Source: Nissolia schottii (taxonomy: Eukaryota; Streptophyta; Magnoliopsida; Fabales; Fabaceae). From it: a stretch of DNA of 64,000 nt. The first letter of the stretch is position 1. Each line of letters begins with the position of its first letter. Where the stretch lies: assembly GCA_003254905.1 (NCBI GenBank), contig QANU01012846.1, positions 895,345-959,344 of the forward strand. Reading direction: 5' to 3'. Below are positions 46,691-59,327 of this stretch, piece by piece. The position numbers and the translations under genes are program-made. The notes under the pieces are model-generated. The model had not been told where the DNA came from and did no database searches. It saw nothing but the letters and a program-made list of their open reading frames with translations.

Positions 46691-46776
46691 CAGACTTGAT
46701 CTGGGCTAGTCATGTTACTTGATAGTGATTATTCATTAATATATTTGTGTATTTGTGGTATATTACAGCGTATAGG

Positions 46777-49700
46777 ATGACTCATCACATCACACCAGGT
46801 CCAAAGGATGTATCTGTTCTTGAGCTACATCCATGTCATGTGTCCCAGCATATTTGGAGCGGGGCTCATGATAGGGTCTTACGAGTTAGGAGAGTGCATG
46901 TGGCTAGGCACGAGGAGAAACACAAAGACCCCTAGAGTGCCTCATTCCATATCTAGACCAGGCGGGGTTTATCGGGGTGGTTCACATGGGTTATTGCGCC
47001 GTTGACCACGCATTGATCACCGCGTTGGTGGAGAGGTGGCATCCTGAGACTCACACGTTCCACATGCCTGTTGGGGAGTGCACACCGACGTTGGAGGACG
47101 TCAGCATTATTTTCGGTCTCCGTGTTGAGGGACACGCTGTCATCGGCTGGACGCATGATCCAGACTTGGTGGATCATTGCCAGGAGCAGCTGGGTGTGCG
47201 CCCACCAATGGGGAGTGGGTACCATGGATCTCGTATTCGCTTATCATGGTTGTCCGAGCTGCTTACCCATGTTCCTGAGGACGATACGGACCCTATCTTG
47301 GTCCAGCAGTATGCACGAGCATACTTGCTTCACTTCATTGGAGGCACATTGTTTCCAGACCATTCTGGGCTATGGGTACATTCTATGTACCTCCCACTGC
47401 TAGCGAACCTGGAGCTCATGGGAACATACAGCTGGGGATCAGCGGCGCTATCCTTTATGTATAAGGAGTTGTGCAAGGCAACAGACTACGATGCACACGA
47501 CATTGGAGGCCCTTGTAGTGTCCTCCAATATTGGGCATGGCATAGATTTCCTCGCCTTACCCCTGCATTGGTGGATCATGCCGACAAGGCAAACTGGCAG
47601 AGTTATATCGAGGATCGAGCATACCTTCGCCCGTTGGGATTTAAGTAAGTGTTATTTATTTGTTCATTTAGCGATTTATTATTCCCATAACCAACTTTCT
47701 GCATTTCATGATTAACTAATAGATATTTGTATTTACAATTTGATTTAGGTGGCACGCTCATAAACTTATTTCGGAGTCACCACTACACGTTCTCCATTAC
47801 TATCGTCACTTCTTCGATAACTTGAAGAAAACCGAGGTAATTACATAAATGTCTGGTCATTTGTATTGTTGAACATTCGATTATAATCACCTTGCTAACT
47901 TTGTTCACTTTTCCTAGATTGTGTGGCAGCCCTATACTGTAGATATAACGGCAAACCTCCCAGACTTCTGCACGGTGGGCCAAGCAAACTGGCAGGTCGT
48001 AGTCTCATTGATTTGTTTTTGCATTGTGGAGTGGCACCAGCCTGATCGGGTGATGTGACAGTTTGGTATGGATCAGCCCATACCAACTAGACTGCATCAG
48101 CCCGATCATCTGCATAACATCACATTAGCTAGACAGACTGACCAATATTGGCCGGATGTGCAGAGAGAGTATATTGCATACTGGGATGATTGGGCAGCCC
48201 GAATTGCTACTCAACAGCCTTTGCATCATCCCTCCACCGCACTGTCGCAATGTATACAATGGTATAAGAAGATTACTCGACGTTAGATCAGTCGAGAATC
48301 GGCATCTATAGGAGTTGTGGTAAGTTTTACATCGACTAATCTCTCATAACATTTGTTTTTGATTATTGATTATGATTATTTTTGTTTGAACATTGTTAGG
48401 GTGACATTGCGGAGCAGCTATTGACATTGTCCGTTGAGCCTCATTTTGCTGCATTTAGGATGGAGAAGATTCGATCGTCCGCTGAGGCTATCCTATCTTC
48501 CATCCAAGAGCATGACTGGATCAGGGTTGAACAATTTCAATTAGCTCTGGCTCCTACGACTAACGTGTCACCTCCCACGGATGCCGAATAACAGGGTGAT
48601 CAGAGGCCATGCCATAGGAGAAGAGTTGGATTAGCCGCTGATAAGTGCCTAATTTACGCAATTCTCACTTATTAAAATGGCACTTATCTGTTTATGTTTC
48701 AACAAATTATCTAATTAAATCCTTATGTTTTGTAGGTTATTAATATATTTTGGAAGATGGATGCAAACATAATAATAAAGAAATAATCCCTGAAGAATGG
48801 AACAAAAGGGCAAAGGAGGAAAAGAAGCAAAAACGATGAAGTCAGCAAGGGAGCGCTCAGCGGACAACACATAAGCACTCAGCGCTTGGGGATCCACCGT
48901 TCAGCGGATTAACCGTACCGCTCAGCGGTCTAAGCTTCTAGAATGAGTCCGCCGCCAGCATTTATTGCGCCAGGCTGGAGCCACCACGAATCTCGGCCGC
49001 CCTGCTAGCCGCAACAGCATTAATTGAAGCCGCGTAAGCCACCAATGTTGACCTAACCGCTCAGCGGCGGTACCCTAACCGCTGAGCGGCCCCCCAAAAT
49101 TTGCCTATAAATAGAGGGGGCCGAGGCATTTAGAACCATCCTTCATTCCCCCCTCCTTTATCATTATTTTCGCCCATTCTCTTCCATTTCCTATACTTCC
49201 TTAAGCTAGGGTTAGGTAGGAAATTAGGGTTTAGAAGCTTTCCTTAACGGAAGTGCTGCCGGATTGTCAACGCTTGTGAACCGTGGTGGATGTGTGAAGG
49301 CATTTCACCACTCTTCTCAACCAACCATTGCTCTAAACCTCTGTAAGTTGTAATCTATCCATGACAATGGATAGCTAACTTCTTCTTTGTTGGGATTTGA
49401 TGCGTTGTATTGCTTTAATGTATCCATCTTGATTCATGTGTATGATTCTATGATGTTCTATGATTTTTATGATTGATCTTGCACCTAACGCTAACTTTTG
49501 TTTAGTGCTTTGATTCTTAACCTGAGACTTACTTGTTTAAGTGAAAGCTATCCTAAGTAAGTTACTAACCAAGTTAAGTTCAATCTTGCTATTCTTAAAG
49601 TTTGATTTAACGTTTAAATGTTGCGGACGTGAGTTACCATCATTTAATCTGACCTAGATCAATTCATTTAGTTCTTAACCGCCATAACTGGAAACCAAGA

Positions 49701-50504
49701 ACTAATCGCTTTAACACCTGTATTACGTCAAGATACTTTGTTAAATTTGTGCAAGGAAATTGACAATCTAATAAAGGAACTTGTGATCTTAACATGCTCA
49801 AATGAGATGATTAAGTTAAGAATTGGTGGCGATAAAATCGAACGAACTCATAGATCATATTAACTGAATTATTGGTTACATTAAAGGTAATATTACAATT
49901 CAAATCCCAACATCTTTCTCGACCTGCCTAAACTTAAGTTCATTATCGTTTTATATTTTATTCTATTTACAAATCATTTCTTTGTCAAATTTACTTTAAC
50001 AAACCAAATCACTTCCTATAAAGCTTAACATAGTATCAATCAAAGATCGTTGTTTTAATCACAATCTCTGTGGATACGATAATACCCGACTTTACTGCAA
50101 TTGGATCCCTCGAGGATCTGAAAGCTTTAAAAAGGATATTTTAAATTAACGAGAGTACAAACCCATTGCGGGAAAAGCTTTCATCAGCCGCTGGTCGAAG
50201 ACGCGTTCGAAATGTCAATGAATCTGCGTCTTCTACACAACAGAGTGTTCCAGCTGGGGCCAATGCGGCACCCACTGTCGACTCTGCCACCCCACCATCT
50301 CCACGTCCATACCCTTACCCACCAGCATACCCTTACCCTTACCCATCACCATACCCTTACCCTTACCTATCTCCACCACCACTGCCACATTCTTACCCAC
50401 CACCACCATACCCTTACCCTCCCCATCCCCACATACTTATCCATCCCATGTTGCCACGTCAGATCCTGACTGTAGGCCGCCATAGGGCTAGTGATAGATA
50501 GGTG
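46777..50504 (+). pseudogene. Plant mobile domain (PMD/MAIN-like) transposon gene, broken
   Basis: Segments: 46777-46935 (VLELHPCHVSQHIWSG, DRVLRVRR), then after a one-base frameshift about 46934-47644 (LIPYLDQAGFIGVVHMGY, ALVERWHPETHTFHMPVGE, TLEDVSIIFGLRVEG, and a PCSVLQYWAWHRFPRL block). Exons 47749-47836, 47918-48319 (IVEWHQPDRVM) and 48400 onward follow at GT-AG junctions. Stops lie in frame at 48056, 48284 and 48589. The reading continues past a solo LTR (48639-50186) into GRRRVRNVNESAS and a Pro/Tyr-rich tail (PYPYPPAYPYPYPSPYPYPY) ending at about 50501. The blocks match the PMD family (PF10536: MAIN and transposon-borne relatives). Domesticated members act in meristem maintenance; this one is the transposon type and cannot be translated intact. 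Confidence 0.85.
48639..50186 (+). mobile_element. Solo LTR, 1548 bases, Athila-like, inside the PMD gene
   Basis: Starts TGATAAGTGCC and ends ...TTCATCA. It is flanked by gccgc at 48634-48638 and 50187-50191, a perfect target duplication. Removing it restores the PMD reading frame across the site (GLAAGRRR). Internal sequence includes 'tctctgtggatacgataata' near the 3' end, a hallmark of Athila-type LTRs, and a cluster of CCGCTNAGCGG motifs at 48850-49090. A closely related LTR begins at 63686. Confidence 0.93.
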
Positions 50505-50640
50505 ATATTGTAGGGTTTATTAGTTTTCTTTAGGGTTTCCTGTTAGCAAGTTGGATAACTTACGTAATGACATTTTAATTCGTGTCTTTTATTATATGAT
50601 TGTGTTTATTGTTCTTGGATCCCTAACCTTGGTTTGTTGG
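50466..50640 (+). repeat. PMD 3' end, left arm of an inverted repeat
   Basis: The last coding bases and 3' flank of the PMD gene. The reverse complement recurs at 52100-52275 at about 75-80% identity by eye, with shared landmarks gatagataggtgatattg, tagggtttattag and tcttttattatatgat. Confidence 0.75.
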
Positions 50641-50809
50641 CCTTTTGAGTTACAAGTTTTCTCTTTCACTCAATTTACTATGGATAATTTTAATTGTGTG
50701 AAATAAGAACTTATGAAAAATTACGTCGGCATATGTCTATTAATACAATTATTTCATGGCATGATGCACGACAATTTCGCTTCCGATCCTGGCCTTGGTT
50801 TGGATTTAT

Positions 50810-51168
50810 GGTTTAGGCTATAGGGATTATGGTGAGTTTTATGATATTTGGGTGGGAGTATAGGGGTTAGGGCTAGGGTTAAATTTTATGGTTTAAGTTT
50901 TTTGATTTATGGTATAAGGCTTTGGGATAGGGTTTAAGGCTAGGTTTAGGTGTTAAGGTTAAGGTATAGGGTTTAAGGTTTTATGGTATGGTTTAGGTTT
51001 TAGTGTTTAGTGTTTAGTGTTTAGGGTTTAGGGTTTAGTTTAGGGTTTTGGGTTTAGGGTGGGGGTTAAGGGTTAGGGTTTTTGGGTTGGGGTTAAGGGT
51101 CATGGTTTTTGGGTTGTGGTTTTGTGGTTAAGGGTTAGGGTTTTTGGGTTGTGGTTTGGGGTTTTGAG
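50810..51168. repeat. Telomere-like array, G-rich strand on top
   Basis: About 350 bases of degenerate TTTAGGG/GGGTTTTGGGTT units, opposite in orientation to the array at 46361-46690. The two arrays bracket the PMD gene. Confidence 0.88.
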
Positions 51169-51516
51169 TGTACGATGTCACTCCTGTTAAAGTTAGACCA
51201 TATCGATATACAGTTCTTCTTCTGCTATCGCCCTGCTCATTGGCATCAGCCGGTGGTTGAATGGTTCAACATAGTGTGCCATAGTATGTCTTGCGAAACA
51301 GTTCAACATAATCAACACAGATATAAACACAATCTATCCCATTAAGCGATTCAAAGCAAAACAGTGTAATAAACACAACTTATAAATGTTCATCAATGAA
51401 AACAATAATGTAACAAACAAATTAACATCTTATACAAACAATGACCATTGTGGCTTTACAACAAGGACAACAGTTTATAAATGTTCATCAATAACAACAA
51501 TAATGTAACAAACAAA

Positions 51517-51903
51517 TTAACTTGATGGTCCACCACCATTATCATTCACAACAACTTTACAACGACGACCATTGTGGCCAGTTCCTTTGCACCGTGAGCA
51601 GTGTTGGGATGTCCCTTGTTCAACCCAATCCATTTCATTTCGAATTCTACTAGCCTTAGGTCGTCCCTTTTCTCTGCGCAATCTAGGGTCAGGAACCAAT
51701 GTCAGATCAGGGGCTGGTGGCCACCATGGTTCATCCTTGATTGGCTCCCACAGAGCCTCATATGCTCGAAGAACACTGTCATTTTTATGCACAAGATGCA
51801 CATACTGGTGGGGATCAATCGCCTTGAAAGAACATGCTGCCAATGCATGGGAGCAAGGAAAATGAAACGCTTGGAAAAAACAATGAATTGGATGCATATG
51901 GTG
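51517..51903 (-). pseudogene. Mutator-like (MuDR) transposase C-terminal fragment
   Basis: A frame of about 126 residues holds a SWIM-type zinc-finger remnant (FQAFHFPCSHALAAC), the usual following block (YVHLVHKNDSVLRAYE), and a CCHC zinc knuckle (CSRCKGTGHNGRRCK) near the C-terminus. This order is typical of the end of plant MURA-type transposases. The first Cys pair of the SWIM motif is not present and the catalytic DDE domain is absent. It is on the opposite strand to the PMD gene, on the same strand as the inverted PMD 3' end at 52100-52275. Confidence 0.8.
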
Positions 51904-52099
51904 AGTTCACATTCTAAGCATAGATGGAGTTATGATTTATTGAACTACAATGTAACCTGTACAAAATAAAGTATCATATAACAATTAAGCCGTAAATTAC
52001 GGTATATTTTATGATTGTGTGCTGGATTTATCAGTAAATAAAGTCGTAAAGGGTTTGTCCACCAATCTTTCAGGTTGTGCTTATCCATGTGCCTCCCAC

Positions 52100-52275
52100 C
52101 AAGGTTTACGATCCAGGAATAATAAACACTATCATATAATAAAAGACATGAATTAAAATGTCATTAAAATGTCCTTAACAAAGTTACGATACAATCTCAC
52201 AAAAAATCATAAAGAAAAACTAATAAACCCTATAATATCGCCTATCTATGACGAGCCCTGCGGTGGTCTACGGTC
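52100..52275 (-). pseudogene. Inverted, truncated copy of the PMD 3' end
   Basis: Reverse complement of 50466-50640. The rest of this second PMD copy is missing; similarity stops at about 52280, where other sequence begins. Confidence 0.7.
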
Positions 52276-52279
52276 ATGA

Positions 52280-54335
52280 TGAAGGAAATCAAGGATGAGA
52301 AGCATCACAACAAGCAAAAGGTAAAGTTAAGGTAATCTCTTAACTTGTCTCAACTTGTCTCCTAACATATCTCCTAACCCCTATTTGTGTATTTGCTTCT
52401 ATTAATATGCATGATTGACACACACTAAAATATTTTCACTATTGAACATATCACTGTTGCACAATCACCACTCTGAATGATCAATATTGAATGTATTTAA
52501 TGGGGATCTTCCAAGTCAATAATTGTTACGTGTAAATATTGAATTCTGAATAGACTTGGATTATCTCACTACATGAATGTTGCATGCTTTACTGTTTGGT
52601 TGCATGACTGCATGTGTGGGAGGCCCATCTTGTATTATCCTTTTTCATAAAAATGAAGAAATCAAGAAAGGGCTAAATTTCAAAATATTCACAAACAAGT
52701 GAAACCTAAGCCTCTTTCATTTCTGAATTAAGAAATCAAGAGATACTTAGAAAACAAAAGAAACTAAATTCTTGAAGCATGTACTTCTATCAAACTCATT
52801 GAGATGAAGTCATACAAATCTTGGGACACATGATAGCCAACATTAAGGGGGAGCTGAGATTAAGGGGGAGACATTGATCAAAGGTATATTTGAATCCCTT
52901 CCTACAGTTCTTGATTAGCTAATAAATGTTTGTTGTCAAGGGAGAAATTGTTGATTCAATTTGCAAAATTAAATATGATGACAAACATTGTGTGAATTTA
53001 TTAATGTGTGTTTAGTATTTTCAGTAAAAAAAAGTAAGAGTTGAGGCCCAATGAGAGTTGTGGCCCAAGCGTCTCTTAACACACAAAAATAAAGGAAAAG
53101 GATGCGACAAAGTAAATAGAGCCTAAGTACATATGGCCCAAAGTTTTAAAAATAAAGAAAGAAAAAAGAAAGCAAAAGACAAGAGCAAGGGTCCTGTCAG
53201 TACTTTTCCAAAGGAAGGAAGAAAGAGAAAGAAAGCATGGGGAAGCTGCAAAATTGCTACTGCTACAGCTATGGACTAAAAAGTATTTTTTTTAAAAAAA
53301 TACAAAGAAGGAAAGTACAACTATATAAGACAAGAAAGAAAGAAAACGTGAGCAAATCATGAGAAATGAAAGAAATAAAAGGATGAAAGGAAAGCTGGAG
53401 TTACGGTTCAAATAGGAAAAGAAATTGCAGCATGTTAGCTAAATTCATGGAAATGAGGAAGAGAAAGAAAGATGGAAAATGTGATGAAAAACCTTCATTA
53501 AAGCTGTCGAGGAGAAAATATGGGTAAATCCTTGAAGAAAGGAAAGAAATAAAAGTAAGAAGAGAAGGAGTTGAATTCATGGTGAAACAAAAAGGGAAAG
53601 CACAACCCGTATCAAGCGAGAATCATGGAGGAAAAGGAAGAATGACATTGAAGAAGGACATGGCATTAAGCAACGTGCAAGAAACTAAATCATCTGCAAC
53701 GGTCAAGTTTGAAATCAAGTATAAAAAGAGAGGATTTGATCATTAAAGGGTAGAAAAAGAGAGAACCAAAAAGCCTACTAAAAAGCCTACCATTGAAGCA
53801 TCCTTTCATCTTTTTCTCCTCTCAAAATATCCTATTCTGAATCTGTTTCTCTTGCATCTGTTTAGTGATTCTTTTGTTCCAATTTTTGGTGAGAAAAACT
53901 TGGTTTTATTTGAGAGTTATTGAGAGCAAAAAGGTTGTGAGTAGAAGAGAGAGTTTTTGAGAGAAAAGCCATATTTATGTTTCTTTGTTTTTGAAAGTTT
54001 TTTTTTTAATTTTGTGAGGTTTATTTGAGAGATATTTAAAACTTGTTATTAGTGTTTGTATTTGGAAGATTTGTGAAAGAAAAGAATTTTGAAGTGATTG
54101 AGGAACTGGATGTAGATTCCTAACATTTGGGAATTGAATCAGTATAAACTTTGTGTGTTCTATTTTCTTCTTCCCTTCCCTTTTTTGTGTTTCTGAACTT
54201 TAGAAAGAAGCTCCGTTTCTGTTTTGAAAAGCATTATTTTATATTTAAGAAAACTTGTCTCTCTGAACATAAGGAGATTATCTCCTAAGTTTTCAGGAGA
54301 TAACTTTTCTAGTCAGAAAGAAATTTAAATTGCTG
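52280..54335 (+). mobile_element. 3' end of a Ty1/copia (SIRE/Maximus-like) element with LTR
   Basis: Repeated 'aagggggag' purine tracts at 52845-52875 and 'caagggagaaat' at 52937-52948 precede a likely LTR starting TGTTGATTC at 52949. This arrangement is typical of SIRE-type copia elements. The LTR seems to run to about 54335, where the 39.6-kb duplication begins. A TATA-like 'gtataaaaagag' near 53719 fits an LTR promoter. No pol coding remains. Confidence 0.5.
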
Positions 54336-54339
54336 AAGA

Positions 54340-55840
54340 AAATTAGTTGCTTAGATTCAACCTCCTTCTCTAAGCCATATCAAACCATCAGATCGTATCA
54401 AGGGATTCAGTGGCTCAATATCTTGTGTCTATTTCGTAACACTCGCCCCTCCTGTAATAATAAAATGAACATTAAAAAACAAACCACAGGTAGTTATCAA
54501 TAATTTTTTTTAAATGTCAAAGTAAGTGAATGTTTTTGTTCTACATGATCCTAATAGTAAGGCAATTGTAGAGTATACTTGGTGTCTCACTTTTAACAAC
54601 ATACTTAAACAAATAACATATAGTTATCAATAATTATTTTTAAATTTTAAAGTAAGCACACGTTTCTAGTACACAAGATCCTAACAGTAAGGCAAATAGA
54701 GCATACTTTGTATCTCACTTTTTAACGATATACTTAAAATAATAAAAAATAAAATATAACATGAACAATAACAAATTTAAATACAAACCTAATTGTTATG
54801 AATAACTCGTTCTGATATATTGAAGCCAGGATTCACGTTATCGTCATCCTTTGGAAGCCGCACCATACTAACTATTTTTTTCTAAACTCTACACGCTCAC
54901 ACTAATGTTTCTGGTTCACACTTTATCTCTTACACTGTTACACACTTATGGAAGAAGGGAGCATAAGAAGAAGGAGGAGGGAAACAAATTGTGAAGATGC
55001 ATGGTCTGCTAAAGGGGTTCATATATCCTGAAGGTGATGGTTAAGCATCTCATGGTCAAAATGCTTTGCAAAGTTGGGACTGCCAGTCCTGACATCGCCC
55101 GATACATGGCGATTTCAGCACCTCAAGAACTTGCGAACTTGTCACTTATGTCACATGCGGACTTGTCTCCTGTCAACCTGAAATCATCACTAACGGTAGC
55201 AATTTCATGTCTGACTTTAATTTTAATTTACAAAAATTTTGAAATCGCCCTCACACTTGATGATTTCAGAATTTCAACTCATATGTTTATAAATTATTTT
55301 TTGACCCATATCAATGTGTTAACTATTTTTTAAACCCATTTTGAGGTGCAAACCCATTAAAAAAATATACCTTTGGTACTTCAATTTTACTTTAGATTTT
55401 ATTTTCATTGTATGATTATAATTTATCTTCTTTACATCTTAAATTTTTTTAATTCCATCAAATTCATTCCAGCAGTCAACATAGCTAAGGGCACTCAAGG
55501 AAAAATAAGAAAGAAAGAAAATACATCCTTTTGTAGCATAATAATATATATTTTTTTAGAAATATTTTGTTTATAATCCAAAATCCGTCAACTATTGCAC
55601 AACCCACTTTTACTAATATGTGCTTGTTCTCTTTTTTTTTTCTTATTTTTTATTTTTTTTCTCTATTCCTCCCCAATCTCCCATCATTTTTTTTTTCATT
55701 TCCATCTTATCCTTTATAAATCCAGAAGTGTTATTTTCGTTTCCATCATATTTGTTGTTTTTAGCTTTTTCAAATGTTTGTGCATGTGTGTTCAAAAATT
55801 CGTGCATGCTTGTTCAAAAGTTTGTACATATCTATCACAT
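54340..55840. repeat. Segmental duplication, left block, copy 2
   Basis: Matches 39634-41126 with small differences. No gene is recognised inside. Confidence 0.88.
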
Positions 55841-56551
55841 ACTAAGCAAGAGAATTGGTGATATACATAACAAAGTTGAGCAAACTTTTGTGGGATATGG
55901 ACTTTGGTTTCTTAATGATAAAATTAATGGATGAAAATTTGATTTTCCTCTCACATAAAGGATATTCACATTGCTCAAACTTGTCTTTTGATCTGTTTCT
56001 TCATAGGTATACCCCACAGCTTGCAACTTTAGAGTTTCAATTCTTTATTAAAAATGTCTTTTTGATTCATATTGAATTTATACACTCTTCCTTGTTATAT
56101 AGTAAATGTTATATATTCAGTTAAACTCTCTCCCTTCTCTCAAGAAATACCTTTGTATATATATTAGTTTTTTACTTTAAAATATTATTATATTAAGAAA
56201 TTAACGAATATTATTATATTAAGAAATTAAGTTATTAACAAAAATAATACTTTGTTATGATTATTTTTAAAAAATTAAAAATTACATATTTTATTTTATT
56301 TTATTTTAATGTTTATTTTTATGATAAAAAAATACACAAGCAGGTCTATCATTGATATATGACATTTTACCAACAAAAAATAAAAAGGAAAATGTCAGCA
56401 AAGCTCTCTCACATTATTAAGATGAGATGAGAGTGTGAGTGTGAGAGAGTTCTAGGAGACTCTTCAGATTAAGGTTTCTTTAAAATGAAAAATTAAATAA
56501 TAAAATTATATTAATAACTATGATTGTATAAAATGTTACAAAAAGTAATGT

Positions 56552-56650
56552 TAGTCTAGCGGATAAGTCATTGCTCTAAATGCATAGGTCTTGGGTTTGA
56601 GTTTCAGCGAACTTAAAATAAATTTATAATTTTAGTAAACACAAATAGAC
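56552..56650 (+). mobile_element. Possible tRNA-derived SINE
   Basis: Contains an A-box-like tagtctagcgg (56552-56562) and a B-box-like gggtttgagtttc (56593-56605) about 30 bases apart, the spacing of an internal RNA polymerase III promoter. An A/T-rich tail follows. It lies in the part of the duplication not shared with 39.6-43.2 kb. No target duplication was defined. Confidence 0.45.
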
Positions 56651-56816
56651 ATTTGTGAGTAAATAGGCTGCCAGGCTAAGTGAATGAGTGTCCCTTGCTC
56701 TTACTTTAGGCATGCCACTGACATATAGTTTCTATAGTAGACAAAAGGAAATATCATAAAAGTTAACTAAACATTATCCATAGAATATAACATATAGTTT
56801 CTCTGCATATGCCAAC

Positions 56817-56882
56817 TCAAATGCTTTGCCATTTATGTGCAAGACTAAAGAGTGCCTTCTTAGAGGAACCATTCTCACTCAT
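56817..56882 (-). pseudogene. UGT72 C-terminal fragment, copy 2
   Basis: Same 21-residue UGT end as at 42307-42372, just downstream of the DUF247 pseudogene. The homologous segment with its flank also forms the 3' end of the longer UGT72 pseudogene at 59854. Confidence 0.75.
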
Positions 56883-56951
56883 TGCAGAAAATAAAACAAC
56901 AATGATAAAGTAACACAAATGGTTGGAGTGTTACGTCTTGCTCCTTCCCCT

Positions 56952-58630
56952 TTAACTAGTGGTATCCATGAAATAACGAACGATGCGGACGAAGTTGAAG
57001 ATGGCGAAAACAAGCACAGCAATCCCAACCACAGTGGAGCTTGCCCTCCAAGGGTCCCTAAAGTACACCAGCCTCAATGCGGCCATGGTGCGGTTCCAAA
57101 TGTTCTGGTAATGCTTGTTCAATTCATTGATGATCTCACAGTAACATGTCGAATTCGCCACGACATGTTTGCATAGACCATTCACTAGTGTTGCCACTTC
57201 CTTGTGACTCCCCAATTCATGCACAATCACTTCCTTCTCAACCAATAGTTCCACATCACCCTTAGTGTGAATCAATGAATCCAAGAGTGAAACATAGTTG
57301 CATATGTAAGGTTGTTCTGGATAGTGACACTGCTCAAATGCAATTAAGTTCCTAACCTTGCCTTGAAATGATTGGAGTAAGGAAAGCAACCAAGGCAGAG
57401 GAATGAACTCAGAATTGGCTTCTTCTCGAAGGTTATGTCAAGTAACCTTCTTTCCAAGACTTTCTCAGAGCTAACCCCGGATTCATGAAGCTTCCTTGCC
57501 GTCTTCAGAACTCTCTCAGGGCAACCACTATGCCTCGGTTTAGTGGATGGAAGGTAAAAGTACCTTATCAAATCAGTGAAGTGCTTAGGGTTCTTGTACC
57601 TGCTATGTTGCACGAGTACGGATACGAATATTGAACACAAACACAACAATATATGTTAAATAAAAAGTTATATTTTTAATCATATCTTTCAATTTAAGAA
57701 GACAGAACAAGTTTTATTCTAGATATGGTAATTTTTCCTAAATAGCAGATAGAATATAATGGATAGAATGAAGAACCTTGTGTTAGTTCAAAAAAAATTA
57801 ATCAAGTCTTTGTGTATCATAGTGTACCTATCTGAATTATTCGGCCTCATTGAGCTGCTGCAGAGCGGGCCGCTGAAGTAGTGTTTTTTGGACTAATTCT
57901 TACCCAAGATGAGCCTGGTTTCATCAGAGGAAGATCTCTGAGTGTCGTAGAATGCAAAGTACTCCAATGCAAGGTCAACAAAGCAATAGTGGTGTTGTTT
58001 CTTGTTGTCATTAGGGACAACACTCTCATAGAGTTTGTTGAGCACAAAGAAGGGAATTTGGTTCTCAAGTAGTACCAAGTCCCTTGTGATGTTCTTTCCA
58101 AGCCATGGCCTTGTGAGAATGCGATCATCCACGTGGTCCAATTTGAATGATCTGGTTGAAACATACTCATGCTCATGTCTTGATATGTCTGATTTCCAGG
58201 AAGTGTTCCTTAGAAGTTCCATGATGAACACAGCATCCAAAAGCACCATGTCCACAAACTTCTCCTTGCTGATTTCAGGGAACTTGTGTGCATAACACTG
58301 CCTTATCTCTTGCTCCGTGGATTCAAGGTAGAGCTTGTAGGCTTTCATGGATCGCTCGTTCGACACGCGCTCCCAGAAGAAGTGGAAGTACCTTTGCTTG
58401 TGCTCTTGCATTGGCTCGAGCTCTGGTTTGGCAAGGTGGATGGGGCCAATTGAGATCAATTGAGGGGTGTAGGCTTCCTCCTTCACCTTTCTTAGGCTGC
58501 AAGGAACATTGTAGATGCTGCACTCTGAGAGCTTCAACTCTTCTAAGACACGAAAGTCTATTATGTGCTTCAACATCTCATATTCTGTTTCAGATAATGG
58601 AAAAGAAGTGGTAGTGGTAGCAGGTGCCAT
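56952..58630 (-). pseudogene. DUF247 pseudogene, nearly full length, with lesions
   Basis: The N-terminal part is open from ATG 58630 (MAPATTTTSFPLS) through CSIYNVPCSLRKVKEEAYTP, ISIGPIHLAKPELEP, EHKQRYFHFFWERV and RDLVLLENQIPFFVLNKLY to a stop at 57893. About 300 bases of non-DUF247 sequence follow, resembling an intron (donor gtaaga, acceptor near 57601), but the phases do not match. The protein resumes at about 57600 (NPKHFTDLIRYFYLP, ESGVSSEKVLERRLLDITFE), then loses about 50 bases near 57355 relative to its sister copy, which shifts the frame. It ends with LIAFEQCHYPEQPYICNY and an anchor VGIAVLVFAIFNF. It is the closest relative of the relic at 42442-43140. Confidence 0.85.
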
Positions 58631-58690
58631 GTTTTGTTGTTGTTGCAAACCAAAATTCACCAGTTCCCTATAGCAGATGAGAATAAACAA

Positions 58691-59288
58691 ATCAGTTTAA
58701 TAGAAACCAAAAACAAAAGTCAAATAAAAGATTTTCAATCAACAAGGTGCCAAATTCAGCTATAGTACTACTTACTTGGTTATGTTGAGAAATGATTTTC
58801 TAACCCATGATTTTTACTTATGTTTGTTGTGAATGATGATGTGAATGTGGTAAGGTAAATGTGAAATACTGTCACAAGATTCATTACTAATGTAACTGGA
58901 GTCACCAATAATTTACAAGTAATATTCCGATGATGTCAAGGAAAGTGATATAACAATAGCAGTACTGATGTTAATAAAACACAAGAAGAAAAGAAAGAAA
59001 ATGGATAGAAATGCTTAGAAAATATCAATTATATCTAACAAATTGCTTATCAATTATATTACCAAAAGAACTTGCTAACACGTAACATATAGTTAATCAC
59101 CAAAGACAAAGAAATTAGTACACACTATCATTAGAAAAAAAAAAAAAAAAAAAAAATTTTGGTAAGAATTAATAGATGCAGATTAAGAACCTGTTTGTGT
59201 GGGAAGAAACCTTCTGTAGTAGCCTTACTCCACTCCCTGTGTTTGTGTCTTCAAGTTGGTGATTAGTGTTGAATTATGTCAAAAGTAG

Positions 59289-59327
<39 letters not shown>

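Noticed and set aside
50212..50469. His/Leu/Thr-rich frame overlapping the PMD tail
   Set aside because: It is the alternate frame of the proline/tyrosine-codon repeat; the PYPYP frame continues the PMD gene.
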